This document shows, one piece after another, positions 1 to 11,452 of a DNA stretch of 64,000 nucleotides. Numbering within the stretch: the stretch's first letter is position 1; every line of letters starts with the position of its first letter. A program made the translations under genes and the position numbers. Origin of the DNA: Labyrinthula sp. Ha (taxonomy: Eukaryota; Sar; Bigyra; Labyrinthulida; Labyrinthulaceae); the NCBI GenBank assembly GCA_015227615.1, contig JAALGZ010000061.1, positions 1 through 64,000 of the forward strand, in the 5' to 3' direction. Under the pieces are notes generated by a model that saw only the letters and a list, made by a program, of their open reading frames with translations, was not told where the DNA came from and made no database searches.

Positions 1-1
1 A

Positions 2-619
2 GAGCAAAGTTCTAATGCAATTCCATTTGGTTCAATGGTTGTTGTTTTACTTTTGTTTTTCGCAATCAGTGTACCCTTAACTTTTCTTGGTGCGTTTTAT
101 GGATATAAGAAGGATAGTTTAGAGGATCCAGTGAAAACTTCAGATATCCCAAGAAAAATTCCTGAACAACCCTGGTATATGAATACTTTTGTTGGTATGT
201 TAATGGGTGGAGTTTTACCTTTTGGAGCAGTATTTGTTGAACTATTTTTTATTCTAAATAGTCTTTGGTTGGACCAATATTATTATATCTTTGGTTTCTT
301 GGGAATAGTTCTTGTTATTCTTCTTGTAACTTGTGCTGAAATAACTGTTGTATTGTTATATTTTCAGTTATGTGGAGAAGATTATCATTGGCAATGGAGA
401 AGTTTGTTAACAAGTGGAAGTTGTGCTTTTTACTTGTTTGTATATAGTTTATTTTCTTTCAGTGGAAAAGTTGAACTGGATATGACTGCAAGTACTTTAT
501 TATATGTTGGATATACTTTTATCCTTAGTTTAATATTTTTTCTAGCTACAAGTGTTGTTGGATATTTTGCAAGTTTAGCATTTGTAAGAAAAATTTATGG
601 TTCAGTGAAAGTGGATTAA
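2..619 (+). CDS. TM9 superfamily (nonaspanin/EMP70) protein, C-terminal part
   Basis: The gene is cut by the left edge of the window; the reading frame is open from base 2, upstream of the first visible ATG at 35, so that ATG is probably internal. About 205 codons remain. They match the end of TM9SF/EMP70 proteins: a PFGS/ISVPL helix, then IPRKIPEQPWYMN, MGGVLPFGAVFVELFFI, a CAEITVVLLYFQLC helix, the EDYHWQWRS loop, and a final helix closing on VRKIYGSVKVD. The family ends in K-[IV]-D, used for coatomer binding and Golgi retention, and VKVD fits. At least five hydrophobic segments are visible. Nonaspanins sit in Golgi and endosomal membranes and act in membrane-protein sorting and, in Dictyostelium, adhesion and phagocytosis. 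Family assignment is very secure; the paralogue is not determined. Confidence 0.95.
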   Translation, partial: EQSSNAIPFGSMVVVLLLFFAISVPLTFLGAFYGYKKDSLEDPVKTSDIPRKIPEQPWYMNTFVGMLMGGVLPFGAVFVELFFILNSLWLDQYYYIFGFLGIVLVILLVTCAEITVVLLYFQLCGEDYHWQWRSLLTSGSCAFYLFVYSLFSFSGKVELDMTASTLLYVGYTFILSLIFFLATSVVGYFASLAFVRKIYGSVKVD

Positions 620-1500
620 GAAAATAAGTCAAGATATAATATTTGTTTTCAGTGTAAACTTCTGTTGTTTCATTCTCTAGTTACAAAGTTTTACAGAAAC
701 TAGGTTAATTTGCTCCGAACTCAAACTTGGTGAATTAAGTGATTAACAAGAGAGCAATCCAATTCCTAAAAGCAGTGCCCTAAAGCTGATCAATAGAAAT
801 TATGTTTGTTTTAGTTTCTTATTCTGTACAGAGTTGAATATTTTCTTATTCGAGTTTACAAACTATATTATAATACTATAAATAGAAAACTTAGAGAAAA
901 CTATTCAGATAAAAGTGATGACGTGGCAAAATGTTAAAATTATTAGTGAGCAATTTTGAGCTTTAAATAGTGCTGCTATTGCAATTCTGCTTGATGAACC
1001 GTCATATGACTTAGATCTTGAGCATATGAAATTTTCTTACTACTCACAATAGGTTGAGCTGTTCCAACATCTACTTATATTTCATCTGGACGATTTCTGT
1101 TAAAAGAAATAAAATATTGTTTCTAGTTTTTTATTTCTATTTTGGATTTTCTTGGGCTAAATGTACTAGTTAGATGATGCTGCATAAATATTAACGGTTA
1201 TTGGCTCTTTAGTTTCTTTTAAGCATGTAGACATTCTAGAAGGAAAACTCTAAGCTAATATTAGAGCTCTTATGCATAACAAACAGTTCTCTATGTGTTA
1301 CACTAGGAACATTATGTTGTACGCCCTAGCAAGCATTTGCTTATACTACTTTTTTTTCATATCGTGCAAAATATAGACACAGATTAATCGTTAATACCGT
1401 AACACAGAAGTTGCAAATTACAAAATCCTTGAGGAAAATGACAAATCTCCTGATTAGGCACGAAGATTTAAGCTAATGAAGAAAATTAAGAGTAAAATAC
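620..1500. other. Intergenic AT-rich stretch, no gene seen
   Basis: This holds the 3' flank of the TM9 gene and short open frames only. I see no protein family, RNA gene or repeat structure in it. Confidence 0.6.
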
Positions 1501-3650
1501 CAAATAATCAAGTAATGTGGAGCAATTACAAGAGGTATAACCAGATACATTTGCTGCGGATGCCACAAACTCACCCAGATCAACATCTACAAGGATAACT
1601 AAATCGCCAAAATTCAAGGTTAGGTTTTTTAGAGTAAGGTCCCGAGAGGGATCCAAACTGGTGAAACCTCAACGGAACCTCTTTCATCATCAAAATCTTT
1701 AGTTGGGATAAACAGGAAAAGTGGTAGGACAGTTTGATGGTCTCGTGGAACATTAGATTTGATGCCCTTAATGCGTTTACGGAAGATTTTGTTGTGCAGA
1801 ACAAAACTGTAGAGGAGGTGCAGAGAATGATTTAGGAACCGCAAAATATGCAGCAAGACCTGCCAAAACGAGTACTCGATGCTCTGGCTAACATTCCGCA
1901 GCCAGAATTAAGGAAGGAAACACCGGCATCCTGGAACTTACCAAAAGATACAGCTGAGCAGTAAGAGATGTTAGAAAACATATGTATATCAAGAAAAACA
2001 AAAACCAAATAATTCGAACAAAATGATGGATTGATTACCATAGCAACCCATGAAAGTATTAAAATCAGAATACGGAAGTAAAGAGGAAGAACAGGCGAAA
2101 TAGAAACGTAAGAAAAATTGAAAATCAGAGCTTTGGAACGGGAAATGGTGCCGGTTCTCAATACAGCAATCAGGAGTCACATTTATCTATAAATACGCGT
2201 GTGATAATACTTGGTGAAGTGACAGCTTTGCCCGAAAAAGCCAGTGAATATATTAATTCTGTAACTGCAGGATGGAGATTTAAACGTCTGTGAACTTGTA
2301 GAACAAAGAATCCAAACCTTCAGCGAACAGGAAACTGTGGATGCACAACTGGACGCAGCACGTGAAACAATTGTCTTGGAACCTGGACCGGCACAGTATC
2401 TCAGTGAAACAACATCTCTGGAGCAAGCACTTCAGCAGAACACGGTCATAGAAAATCTAGAACAACATGACGAACCTGTGCCTCCTCAAAATGAAACTCC
2501 AACTTTAACTTCACAAAGGATTGAACATAGCCTAGAAAACAGCGCTGTAAACCACTTGAGCCTTCCCACACGCAGCCCACCACATCTCCCAGGATAAGAG
2601 CCGGATGCTCTCTACTAAGTTCGAACAGACCTGACTGATTTCAAATTACATGCATGTCAGGAAAAATCCAAATAGTTAGAAAGACAAAACTAAGACATAA
2701 TAGTAGCAATAGAAGTTACTCCAGTACCAACCTGGAACCTGGAATCATCAGAACCTGGTAGTATAGCACCTTCTTGAACCTGAATGTAATGCAGGAAAAC
2801 TGGGAGCCTGGAAATCATCTGGATCATGAAATCTTTGTCAAATCGTATCAAAGCGTGCACAATGAGTGGTCACTGGATAAAACTAAGCAGCCTAAACGTC
2901 AATATGCGGAGTAGATACACCCCGTTGGGTTCATAGTGGGCCTTGTGGAGCTTAGATGTAGATTGAACAACGTTAAGGAGACAAATATAGCCGCAAATAC
3001 AAATGATGGTAAATTAACATCGGTAAACATTTAATAAAACATAAATCAGCATCTGGATCTGTATCATATTGTACTTGGACCACTGGATCACCTCAACTGG
3101 TATCTTATTGATATTCACAGTCGTGATTGTTGTTTTCGTTCAATTCTGGATTGGATTTTGGAAAATCAAAATCAAGATTCACGAAGAAACAAGATGTTAT
3201 TTGAACTAGAGTGATCATGCTGAACAAGAACACCTGCTGATGGAAGTAACGTAAATACAATAACCGCTTCACTATAGAGAGAGTATGGGAAAGATCATAG
3301 GTTTGTGTAAGCTAGGTTCTCAGACTCAATTTGCACTTCCACGGAGCTCCTATTAAAATATAATCTAATATTCCTGCAGATGTGTTGAAAAAACCCGTCT
3401 CTCTTGTTATGTTTAGAAAAGCTATGAAAAAAATGTACAAGTTAGAAAATTTGATACAATGGGATGGGCAAGAGAAGGGCTGGCATTTTAAATATTTCGA
3501 ATATGTATATAAATATAAAATGTCTGATATATTTCCGATACTCAGTATATATTGTAACTCGACTGGCTTAGGCGAGTAGAGATATATAGAATTAAGAAAT
3601 AAAAAAGAATAAAGAACAAGTTCCTTATTGACAAATTATCGATCAATTAA
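1500..3650 (+). mobile_element. Composite retroelement fossil, copy 1 (LINE ORF1-like part plus Copia-like 3' tail)
   Basis: The base composition is richer in G and C than the flanks and several frames keep coding-like stretches. The part from about 1,720 to 2,600 reads as a Gln/Glu/Pro-rich protein of ORF1 type (longest open piece 2,337-2,597). From about 2,430 to 3,800 the sequence is repeated at 41,040-42,450, with the closest match at 3,240-3,440. At 3,367-3,420 the reading NIPADVLKKPVSLVMF resembles the end of a Copia-type RNase H domain (consensus ADIFTKPL...F). The unit is broken many times, appears old and lies directly upstream of ROCO copy 1. Whether the LINE-like and Copia-like parts were one element or two nested ones is not resolved. 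Confidence 0.6.
3367..3520 (+). mobile_element. Copia-like RNase H C-terminal remnant (copy 1)
   Basis: This short piece reads PADVLKKPVSLVMFRKAMKK, close to the sequence with which Ty1/Copia polyproteins end. Copy 2 at about 42,018-42,120 is nearly identical and has the more typical LFTKPV form. It is part of the composite repeat, a fossil, and not a host gene. Confidence 0.5.
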
Positions 3651-4107
3651 ATCCCTCCCCCCCCTAAGCAGAAATGTCCTGTTCGTGCTCCCCTAAACCA
3701 CGATAAGCATTGAAATAGCAATGTTTTGAGACTTGTTAATATTAGTTTTGTGTAAATCAAATGGATGTTTTTATTAACGTTAATGTTCCAGTAATAACAA
3801 TGGTTATTTAACTTAATTCAAAAACTTGGTTTTTCAATGATTATTTTTACACAAACAAAATATTTTGGGCAATTAACTCATGTACTAAAAGAACAAAAAT
3901 GAAAAAAAAATGAAAAATATAATGGAGAAATCAATTCAACAAAAATATGAAGAAAGAAATAATAAAACATCCTTTAAAGTTAAAGGGTATCTTAATTTAC
4001 TAAATTATTCATCGTAGAGTGTATTTTATAAACCCAAACAAGCTCAAAATGGAGATAGAAGAGTTTGTAAAAGGGTTCCAGCCAGATAAAGAAGTGTCTA
4101 TTATAGA

Positions 4108-4137
4108 GTATTCTATTTTCTTTTATCTTTATGTTAG
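4108..4137 (+). other. Candidate 30-nt intron in ROCO copy 1
   Basis: This starts GTATTC and ends GTTAG, and is very T-rich. It interrupts the LRR-like frame between IIE and FDHFPF. Copy 2 has the same 30-nt segment at 50,528-50,557. Its length is a multiple of three, so the frame reads through it and the call rests on the splice signals and composition. Confidence 0.55.
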
Positions 4138-4218
4138 GTTTGATCATTTTCCCTTTTATGCTGTTAAATCTATATTTGTAAGATTTATTCTTTGTTTTCC
4201 AGCTGTGAAATATCTCCG

Positions 4219-4246
4219 GTATTTTATTTTATTTTCTTGACTTTAG
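4219..4246 (+). other. Candidate 28-nt intron in ROCO copy 1
   Basis: GTATTT...CTTTAG, 28 nt. Without splicing the frame hits a stop at once. With it removed the frame continues into an LRR-like segment (FWNCTFSDKNF). Copy 2 behaves the same at 50,639-50,666, where removal gives LNFLSCTFSDDNFKNF and then IKILKLN. A frame rescue that works in both copies is the best evidence here for ultrashort introns. Confidence 0.7.
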
Positions 4247-4362
4247 TTTTTGGAATTGCACATTCAGTGATAAAAATTTTCAAAACTTTCAAAAATTTTA
4301 AATCTTGAAACTGAATAAATTGGAATATATATTTTAATATGTTTAGTTTAGTTTTGAGTACT

Positions 4363-4393
4363 GTAATATTCCTGAAATGAGTTCTTTTTGCAG
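4363..4393 (+). other. Candidate 31-nt intron in ROCO copy 1
   Basis: GTAATATTCC...TTTTTGCAG, 31 nt. Copy 2 keeps the same length and borders at 50,785-50,815. Two further candidates lie downstream in both copies (27 nt ending TTATTTAG; 30 nt ending GTTTTTAG just before the VQNKV/FQNKV exon). Confidence 0.5.
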
Positions 4394-4872
4394 TTTATTG
4401 AAATCAATCAGTGTAAAATATATAAAGTAAAAATATTTTATATTATTATTTAGATTATATAAAAACAATTTCAGTACAAAATTTACATCAAATATATTTA
4501 AAAGTTTATCTTTTAATAAAACAATTTTAAAAATAGAGTATTTCTTATTAAAGTATTGAGTTTTTAGTATTGAAGAGAAGGTTCAAAATAAAGTTATTAT
4601 TTCAGCTATTAAAAACTACTTGAACACTAATAAAATAATAAAGACTTTAAGATGTGGTGATATGTATGCTTTTGAAAATCTTCCAGAAGAAGATATTATT
4701 GAGTAACAAAAAATAGTTAATTCACATCCTTCTATTCATTTTTTTGAAGGTTCTGATACTCTTATTTTGCTAAAAGACAATAGTGAAATGTTTAAAAAAC
4801 TTGTTCTTTCCTCTTTGCAAAATCAATATGAGAAATCAAAATTATTAAGAGAAGTTCCAGTTATTCTTATGG

Positions 4873-4902
4873 GTATTTTGTTTAGTATAGTCTTATTATT
4901 AG
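4873..4902 (+). other. Candidate 30-nt intron splitting the Roc P-loop, copy 1
   Basis: GTATTTTG...TTATTAG, 30 nt. It lies between VILMG and DGRTGKTS; removal joins them into VILMGDGRTGKTS, a contiguous Roc strand and P-loop. Left in, the hydrophobic string FSIVLLL is inserted, which no Roc domain has there. Copy 2 has the same segment at 51,239-51,268 but begins GC. Confidence 0.75.
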
Positions 4903-7900
4903 GTGATGGAAGAACTGGAAAAACTTCTTTATTAAGAAACTTATCTGGAAAAACTCTCAAAAAAGAAACACAATCTACTTTAGTTTTGGAAAATTATCAA
5001 ATATTTCAAGTTGCGAGCTTTTGGAATAAATTTAAACCACTTACAAAATATGATCTGAGTGTTCAAAGAGTAAAGAATATGTTAGATATTAAATATTTGA
5101 TTCAAGATCAAGTTCAAAAAAAACCAAAATATAACTTAGATTTTGAAGATGAGTTGATTACAAGAATTATAGGAGAGAAAAGTTTTGTTCAACAATATAC
5201 AACTAGATATGATTCAGATTTCATAACTTCTGGTACTTTTTTACATGTTTATGATTTTGGTGGACAAGAAGTTTTTCCTCAGTTCATCATATTTTTATTA
5301 ATAAAAAAGCTATTTATTTAGTTGTTTTTAATATGACAAAATTAAAAGAAAAAGATTTATTTAGACTGAAATTTTGGTGTGAAAGTATTTTAAGAAATAC
5401 TCCAAAAGCACCTGTTTTATTTATTGGAACTTTTTTTAAATACTTTTTTAAAGAAAAATAGAACACTTGAGAGCGTAATTTCTTTGTATGAATCCTTTCT
5501 GTCTAAACTTTCTGGGAATTTAAATCTTGTTGAAGATAAAGAAACAATTTTCTTTCCTGTTGAAAATGCTGTAGATTCTAATAAGAGTCGTGAGAATGAA
5601 ATAAAAAAGGAGTTAATGAGCATAGGGAAATATAAATCAAGGTTATATGACTTATTAAATCCAAATATATATATCAAATCTGTTTATGTATTATTTTTGG
5701 ATAATTGTCGAGAAGAATCAAGTTATATGACAGTTGAAAAGTTTAAGACAAGAGCAAGAAAATGTAACTTTTCTGAAAATGAAGCAGAAGTAATGTTAGA
5801 AATATATTCTAAAGAAGGAATTATTTCTTATTTCAAAGATTTAAATTTATCTGAAAGTGAAAATTTTATATTTTTTGCACCTTCTTTTTTAGCTCAAGCT
5901 TTGGGAAGTTTTATTCGTGATGAAAGTTTTCATCAACTTGCTTTTAGAACAAATAAAAACGTATTTTCAAACTATAGAAAATATGTTGATACTGGAATAA
6001 TAAGAAAAGATTTGTTTGAAGTTTTATTGCAACGATATACAGAAAAAGAAAGACAATATGTTTTAAACTTAGCTTTACATAGTTTGGTTTTATTTGTAGA
6101 TCCAAGAGAAAAAAACGCTTTTATTGTTCTAGAATTACTCCCTGAAGTAAAAGATTCAAAATTAAAAATATATTTGACTCCTGATTTAGTGTGGAAAACA
6201 GATAATCCCATTACAAGAGAAAATTTTCTGCAAATTGTTTTTATTTTCTTCAACCACAAAAAGCTTCAAAATTCATTTTTGTTCAAGTTCTTTTCTAGAA
6301 TAATTTTTGGCCCAGATGAAATACTTGATATATTTGTGATTAAAGAAAACGAACTTAGTTTTAGATTTATTGGAACAGAAAGAGATGGTTTTCTTGTAAG
6401 TTGTATACAACAGTTGATTGAAGAAAGCAATGTGAGTGAACAAGAGGTAAAAGAATGATTTTAACTAAGAAGAGAATATTTAGGATGAAATGATGACAAA
6501 ATTGTCACTACTTGAAAAGCCAACGAAATCTCGCCTTTAAAAAGTACGAAGGATATTTAATCAGATGAAAAATATTTGGACTGATTATAAGGGTTAATTG
6601 TTTTTATAAGTGTTTTAGAATAATTCCAATAATTATGCTATTCTAGGTTAAGAATATCTATTTTCCAGCACTATCAAGGTGAAAAAAATTCCTGATCACT
6701 ATTTGTAAATCTTGAAGTTGTGGTCTTTTTTCTTAACCTTTCACAAAGGATTATGTCTTCGGAAACGACTTCTTAACAATTTGGTTACTATACTTCTTTA
6801 GATGTTAACTAGAAAATTCAACTAACATAATCCTCCCTTGTTTAGCTCTATTATTTATATTTTTTATCTGGTTATACTTGTAATATTATTTCTTGTTTTT
6901 CTTTATAGTCGTTGTTCATAGTTTTAAACATTAAGCACAGTGGTGCATTACCATAAGGATGGATGTCGGTTAACAGTGATGGGAAATGAGAATCGAGAAA
7001 TGGTTTTCTTTTCGAGAAATCCTGAAAAACAATAAAGGAACAAGGAGATTTAAAAATTTTGTGGAGAATGGGGGAAAGGATTCGAGAAATGATCTTAACG
7101 CGGAGAATTCATGTTCTAGAATTTCTCTTAATAATGCAATGTCAAGAACAAAGCAGACAGTCTTGTAAATTACAAGCCTAGAAAAACCAAAACAAAGAAA
7201 AACTTATAAGGTTAGAAAAATCAAGTGTTTTATCCTGTTTCACCAGAACTCTTGTTACTTAAAACCTTACAAGTACATAAAAATGTGAAATGAGGAGCAT
7301 ATCTAAGTGTTTACCTTAGATGAAGCAACAATGTGACAGCATTATTTATAAGAAAGATATATTGTAAAATATATTATTTACCATTTAATTGCAAAAAGTT
7401 TACTTTAGAGAAACCTCAGCATTAACAAGAATAACCCATTTTTTGAAACCGTAACCAACTTATTCATGTTTGAAACTTTCGAAATATAATGTCCAAATCT
7501 CAGATCCACCTTCTTCGCAAGGATTTTTAGCAGCAATTCTATTTTTTTCGCTAAAAATTTTGAGCACCGTGAATGAATAAACTTTCAGGAGACTTGCTGC
7601 TAGTTTGGACCGATACAACTTCACGTATTCTGAAAGCTTAACCTTGAATGTATGTTTAACACCTGCACCACCTTGACAGATTCTCGTAATTTTCATTGTA
7701 GATCAATGTTTCTTTAAATAGTTTCAACCTACCTTCTGATGTATTTTCAACTTTATTCTTGTGAGGTTTCCTGTAAAGTGAAGTCACAAGATCATTGCTT
7801 GGTTCTGGCATTATCTAATCAATAGTACTACTACCCAGCTTAGCAAATACTCCCACTTCTAACTAGTCTTTCTCCCTCAGGGGATATTACTTTATTTTTC

Positions 7901-10900
7901 TTTTTAATTCCTTGTATTTATTTTCATTTCATAAGTTGAACCTAATATACCCTGTTTTGGTACATTCAAAGTTCTTTAGATCAAGACACGTCTAGTGTAT
8001 CCTTATGAAGATTATGTAGTTTACTATTGATTAATTACCAGATAAATATGATTTGGTTAGTTAAATTAATATAATTGGATAAAACTATGACCGTAAGAGT
8101 CATAACCAGAATCCAACAATAACAGATAAGAAAAGAATAAATAAGAGTCAAGTCAACGCGTACGAACCTTTAGAAAGAACCAGAAACCAGTGAAATAATT
8201 GAGCAAAACACAAGGAGACCTATTCACGTGAACCTAACAGCTAGAAGCAAGAATACCTAAACTGTTCTACTAGAGGTAAATATTACTAACGTTAATCCTA
8301 TCTGCAGGTTATTTGTGAGTACTTATCTCTAACAATACCAGTAGACTATAATAATACAGTGATACCAAAAATATGAAACTATTAAAATAATTCTAACTTT
8401 GGGTTAAGTAGCACAAATACCATAGCTGAAAAGAAATTCTCTGTGTAAAATGATTTGAATTATTTTCTCTGAATCAAAGTCTAACATAATTAACTCTTAC
8501 AAAAAAACAAATGGATTTAGTTATATTCTAATACAACATAGTAAAAAGAGCTGCTAAGGGCTAAAAAGGTTTGAATAATACCATTTAGAAGCAAATTGTA
8601 GTTTCATTGACCTAATGCTACTAGCGTTTGATTAATCATGTTTAACTTATTTAACTTGTGCAAACAAGAATGTCAGTTTTCCGATATAAGTCTACCATAG
8701 AAAAGCCTCTAATACGAGTTTTTCATAAAACCAAAACTTATTAACTCTGAATATTCATAGTAATATATTTTTTAATTATTCTTGGTTTTGTATACTATTT
8801 CATGTTGAAGAAGTAAGAGAAAACTATTATTTATAACTAGGAACTTAAATTAGAATGACTGAGATTTGCATTATTGAAAGTAGTAAAACCCTTAGAATAT
8901 ATCTGTCTCTATTTCAAATTATTGGGAACTAATATTAAATAATCTAAGTGGGTAGTTTTATTATATTTCACCACTTTGGAGATCCGTTTTTACTTTTTTA
9001 CAATTGATTTTAACACGAAATTTCATATATCCAAGTAACTATCGCCGGGGTTAGTAGCGAAATTATTTAATTTTTTGGGATCAAGGCTGAGTAAAACCTA
9101 AATAATCATTGATAAAATATGGCTATCGGTTTTCAAAGTATTTCGTTACTTTATACCGCTCATTCAGGAAAATTTAATATTTAGCTGTAGCCTTTTTTAA
9201 GCTTTCCATAATCTCGGAAATAGGATACATTGCTTCAAACTCTATACAAAATTCTTTGTTTCCTAATTATGTTTATTGCTTCATCTAAATTCATCAGTTT
9301 TTTCAACTGTTAAGGTCTGTCTAGGCTAATGACTGGTATTTCGTGAGGCATTACATGACTTGACGTTGACAAAAACTGCAAATTACTCCGATATCAACTT
9401 TTTTTAACAAAATATTAAAAACTGCCTCAGAAAAAAATCAAAGTTAGAGGCCTTATTTTCTAGTTTTAGGTTGATTAGTACAAAATTTGATTGGATTATA
9501 GGAAAGCTGATGGATTTCGTATTTTCAGATTTGCAAATTTTCAACATTTAAATTTTCTTTGCGCAATTCAACTTAGTTTCAGCTAACCAGAGTAGAAAAA
9601 ATGTTATAAATAGATAAATTAATTTAATTTAGTTAATTTTTAGTATCTGCGATGAATCATATCATCTACAGAGTTGTTTTTCATGATTCTTAGTTTGAAT
9701 GTATGTTTTTAGAGATCTGTGCACTTAGTAGAAAGAAAAGTTAAAATTCACCTTTATTATGATATAAATTATACAGCCTTATTAAAGAAAAAAGAATATG
9801 TATTGATAAATTTTCTTAAATGTTAGACACTTAGTGGATGTTAATATTGAATTTGATGAGAAAATTCTATATGCGTTACTTTCAGTAATGACGTTCTCAA
9901 TGCTTTAGAATAAATTTTAACTTAAAATTGAAAAATATCATTAACGTCTGGGATAAGTTTAAAATGTCTTGCAAGCTGCCTAGAGGTGTTGAAAAGGTAT
10001 TGTGGACTATATGAAAATTAAGCTGCAATCTCGAATAATTGAGGATTTAACTTTCATAACCCCGTAATTAAGAATATCATAAAACATTGTTGTTCAAAAT
10101 ATGTGATAAATTTAATTTAGGAACCATAGCTGATATTTAAAAAAATGTGGGAGATATTTTCGTACATTGTTTTCTATTCGATATAAAGTATATGACTTAT
10201 GTTTTGCTGGTGTTTAGTGCTTTATTTAAAGTTAATTATATCATATATTTGGTATGCAGCGTATTAAAATATTTGAAACCCCTTGAAAGTCTGCTTTTTC
10301 TTCATAATTCAAAATTTTGATAAGATATTAGTTATAAAAGTGTTCGGTAATTCACCTAAAATACAATTTGATATAAAGAGACTAGAAAAGAAAGTCTCTT
10401 CCAGTGATGACATCTAAGGGATTCATAAAAATAGTTAACTACTAGATATGTCTCATAGGCTAAGATGTCTCCATAAAAATTTGAATGAGATACAATACAA
10501 GAAAATTTACATTTTAGAGTTGCTGATATTTTTTATTTAGAGAAATACAAAAACTAACCAACAGAAAGTTAGTTAATTTTTTTTAATTAAAAATAAATAT
10601 AAAATACAAAATAAATTAACTTAGTTTTCATACGTTGATAGATAAAGTAATAGCTAATAGAAACGGATTTTTCTAAGGGAGTTATTGATATACAATTATA
10701 TTCTTCCAAATGTTGATTATTAAAATTTGTACAATAAAATTTTCTCCTAATGAAATGCATAATTGTTTCTTATATAACTATGGAAAATCAAATATCTTTC
10801 CAACGAGATATTTGTGGTTCCACGAAACAAATTTTGAGCCAAGTTAGAGTTAATTTAAGAAGATGTTCATGTATCATTGTAGCTCTCTTTGAAATTTATT

Positions 10901-11251
10901 CTATTTCTTAAATTAGTCTGATTTAAAGATAGTATTAAGTAGATAACACTATTAAAACTAGGAAAATCTCAAATCGCCTATATTTTTTTATACTAAATCT
11001 GATCTTAAGTAATTCTATTTTATAGTTTGTTTAGTTTCGAGAATGGACCAAGAAAATATTTTCTTGAGAAATAAAACAAGCCCCAGACGAACCTTTCCAG
11101 GCACAAGAGTCTAAGGTACAAACAATATACCGTAACCTACCGAAAAAATGTTCCGATAGAGCCCAAGCTCTGGCATTTCCATGGTAAAAGTTTTGCAAAA
11201 AAGTATTTGGTAAGCTAGGAATATACCTTTAAGAGATCCTTCCTACATCCT

Positions 11252-11452
11252 TTGGCATTACATAATATTTCCAAAGTTAATATTTGTCATCTTATAGAAG
11301 AATTTAAATCATTAAAAACATTTAAATCTCTTCTAGGTCTATTGTCTCACCATTTAGATATCTACATCAACCTAGGTAACATGACAGTTTTTAACCAGAT
11401 GCCGCTATCAAAGTATTTTATTTTCAATGCCGGCAGTATTCTCTATGTTTAA
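11252..11452 (+). mobile_element. Possible Ty3-like RT/RNase H junction fragment
   Basis: A 66-codon open stretch contains LKTFKSLLGLLSHHLDIYIN, which resembles the segment linking reverse transcriptase to RNase H in Ty3/gypsy elements (consensus LRSFLGLxxYYRRFIPN). Nothing around it supports a larger element. It is at best a very old fragment. Confidence 0.25.

Larger units (their letters stand above)
3960..6458 (+). pseudogene. ROCO-family (LRR-Roc-COR) pseudogene, copy 1
   Basis: ROCO proteins are Ras-like GTPases in which the Roc domain is followed by a COR dimerisation domain. Visible in order: a leucine-rich-repeat-like part (about 4,040-4,420 and 4,570-4,660), a P-loop GDGRTGKTSL at 4,903-4,932, the switch motif DFGGQE at about 5,251-5,270, the beta strand ending LFIGTF near 5,420, and COR from 5,690 to about 6,150 (KEGIISYFKD, FLAQALGSFI, GIIRKDLFEVLLQ). 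No kinase follows. Candidate introns of 28-31 nt interrupt the 5' half. Defects: a stop at 4,704-4,706 where copy 2 reads through, a frameshift just after DFGGQE shared with copy 2, and another near 5,440. From 5,424 the COR frame is open for 344 codons, so decay is recent or partial. Copy 2 is at 50,240-52,822. Confidence 0.85.

Noticed and set aside
1580-2180. Several overlapping minus-strand ORFs
   Set aside because: They are antisense to the ORF1-like coding sense of the repeat and match no family.
4176-4202. A GTAAG...CCAG segment of about 25 nt inside the first LRR-like exon of ROCO
   Set aside because: Removing it puts a stop codon right after the junction in both copies, whereas reading through agrees with the LRR frame.
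5239-5283. A 23-nt GT-AG segment that would restore the shared ROCO frame
   Set aside because: It would remove most of the conserved DFGGQEVF switch motif, so a frameshift is the better reading.
7460-7696. 78-codon minus ORF of somewhat balanced composition
   Set aside because: No family, no flanking gene structure, and no repeat of it in the window.
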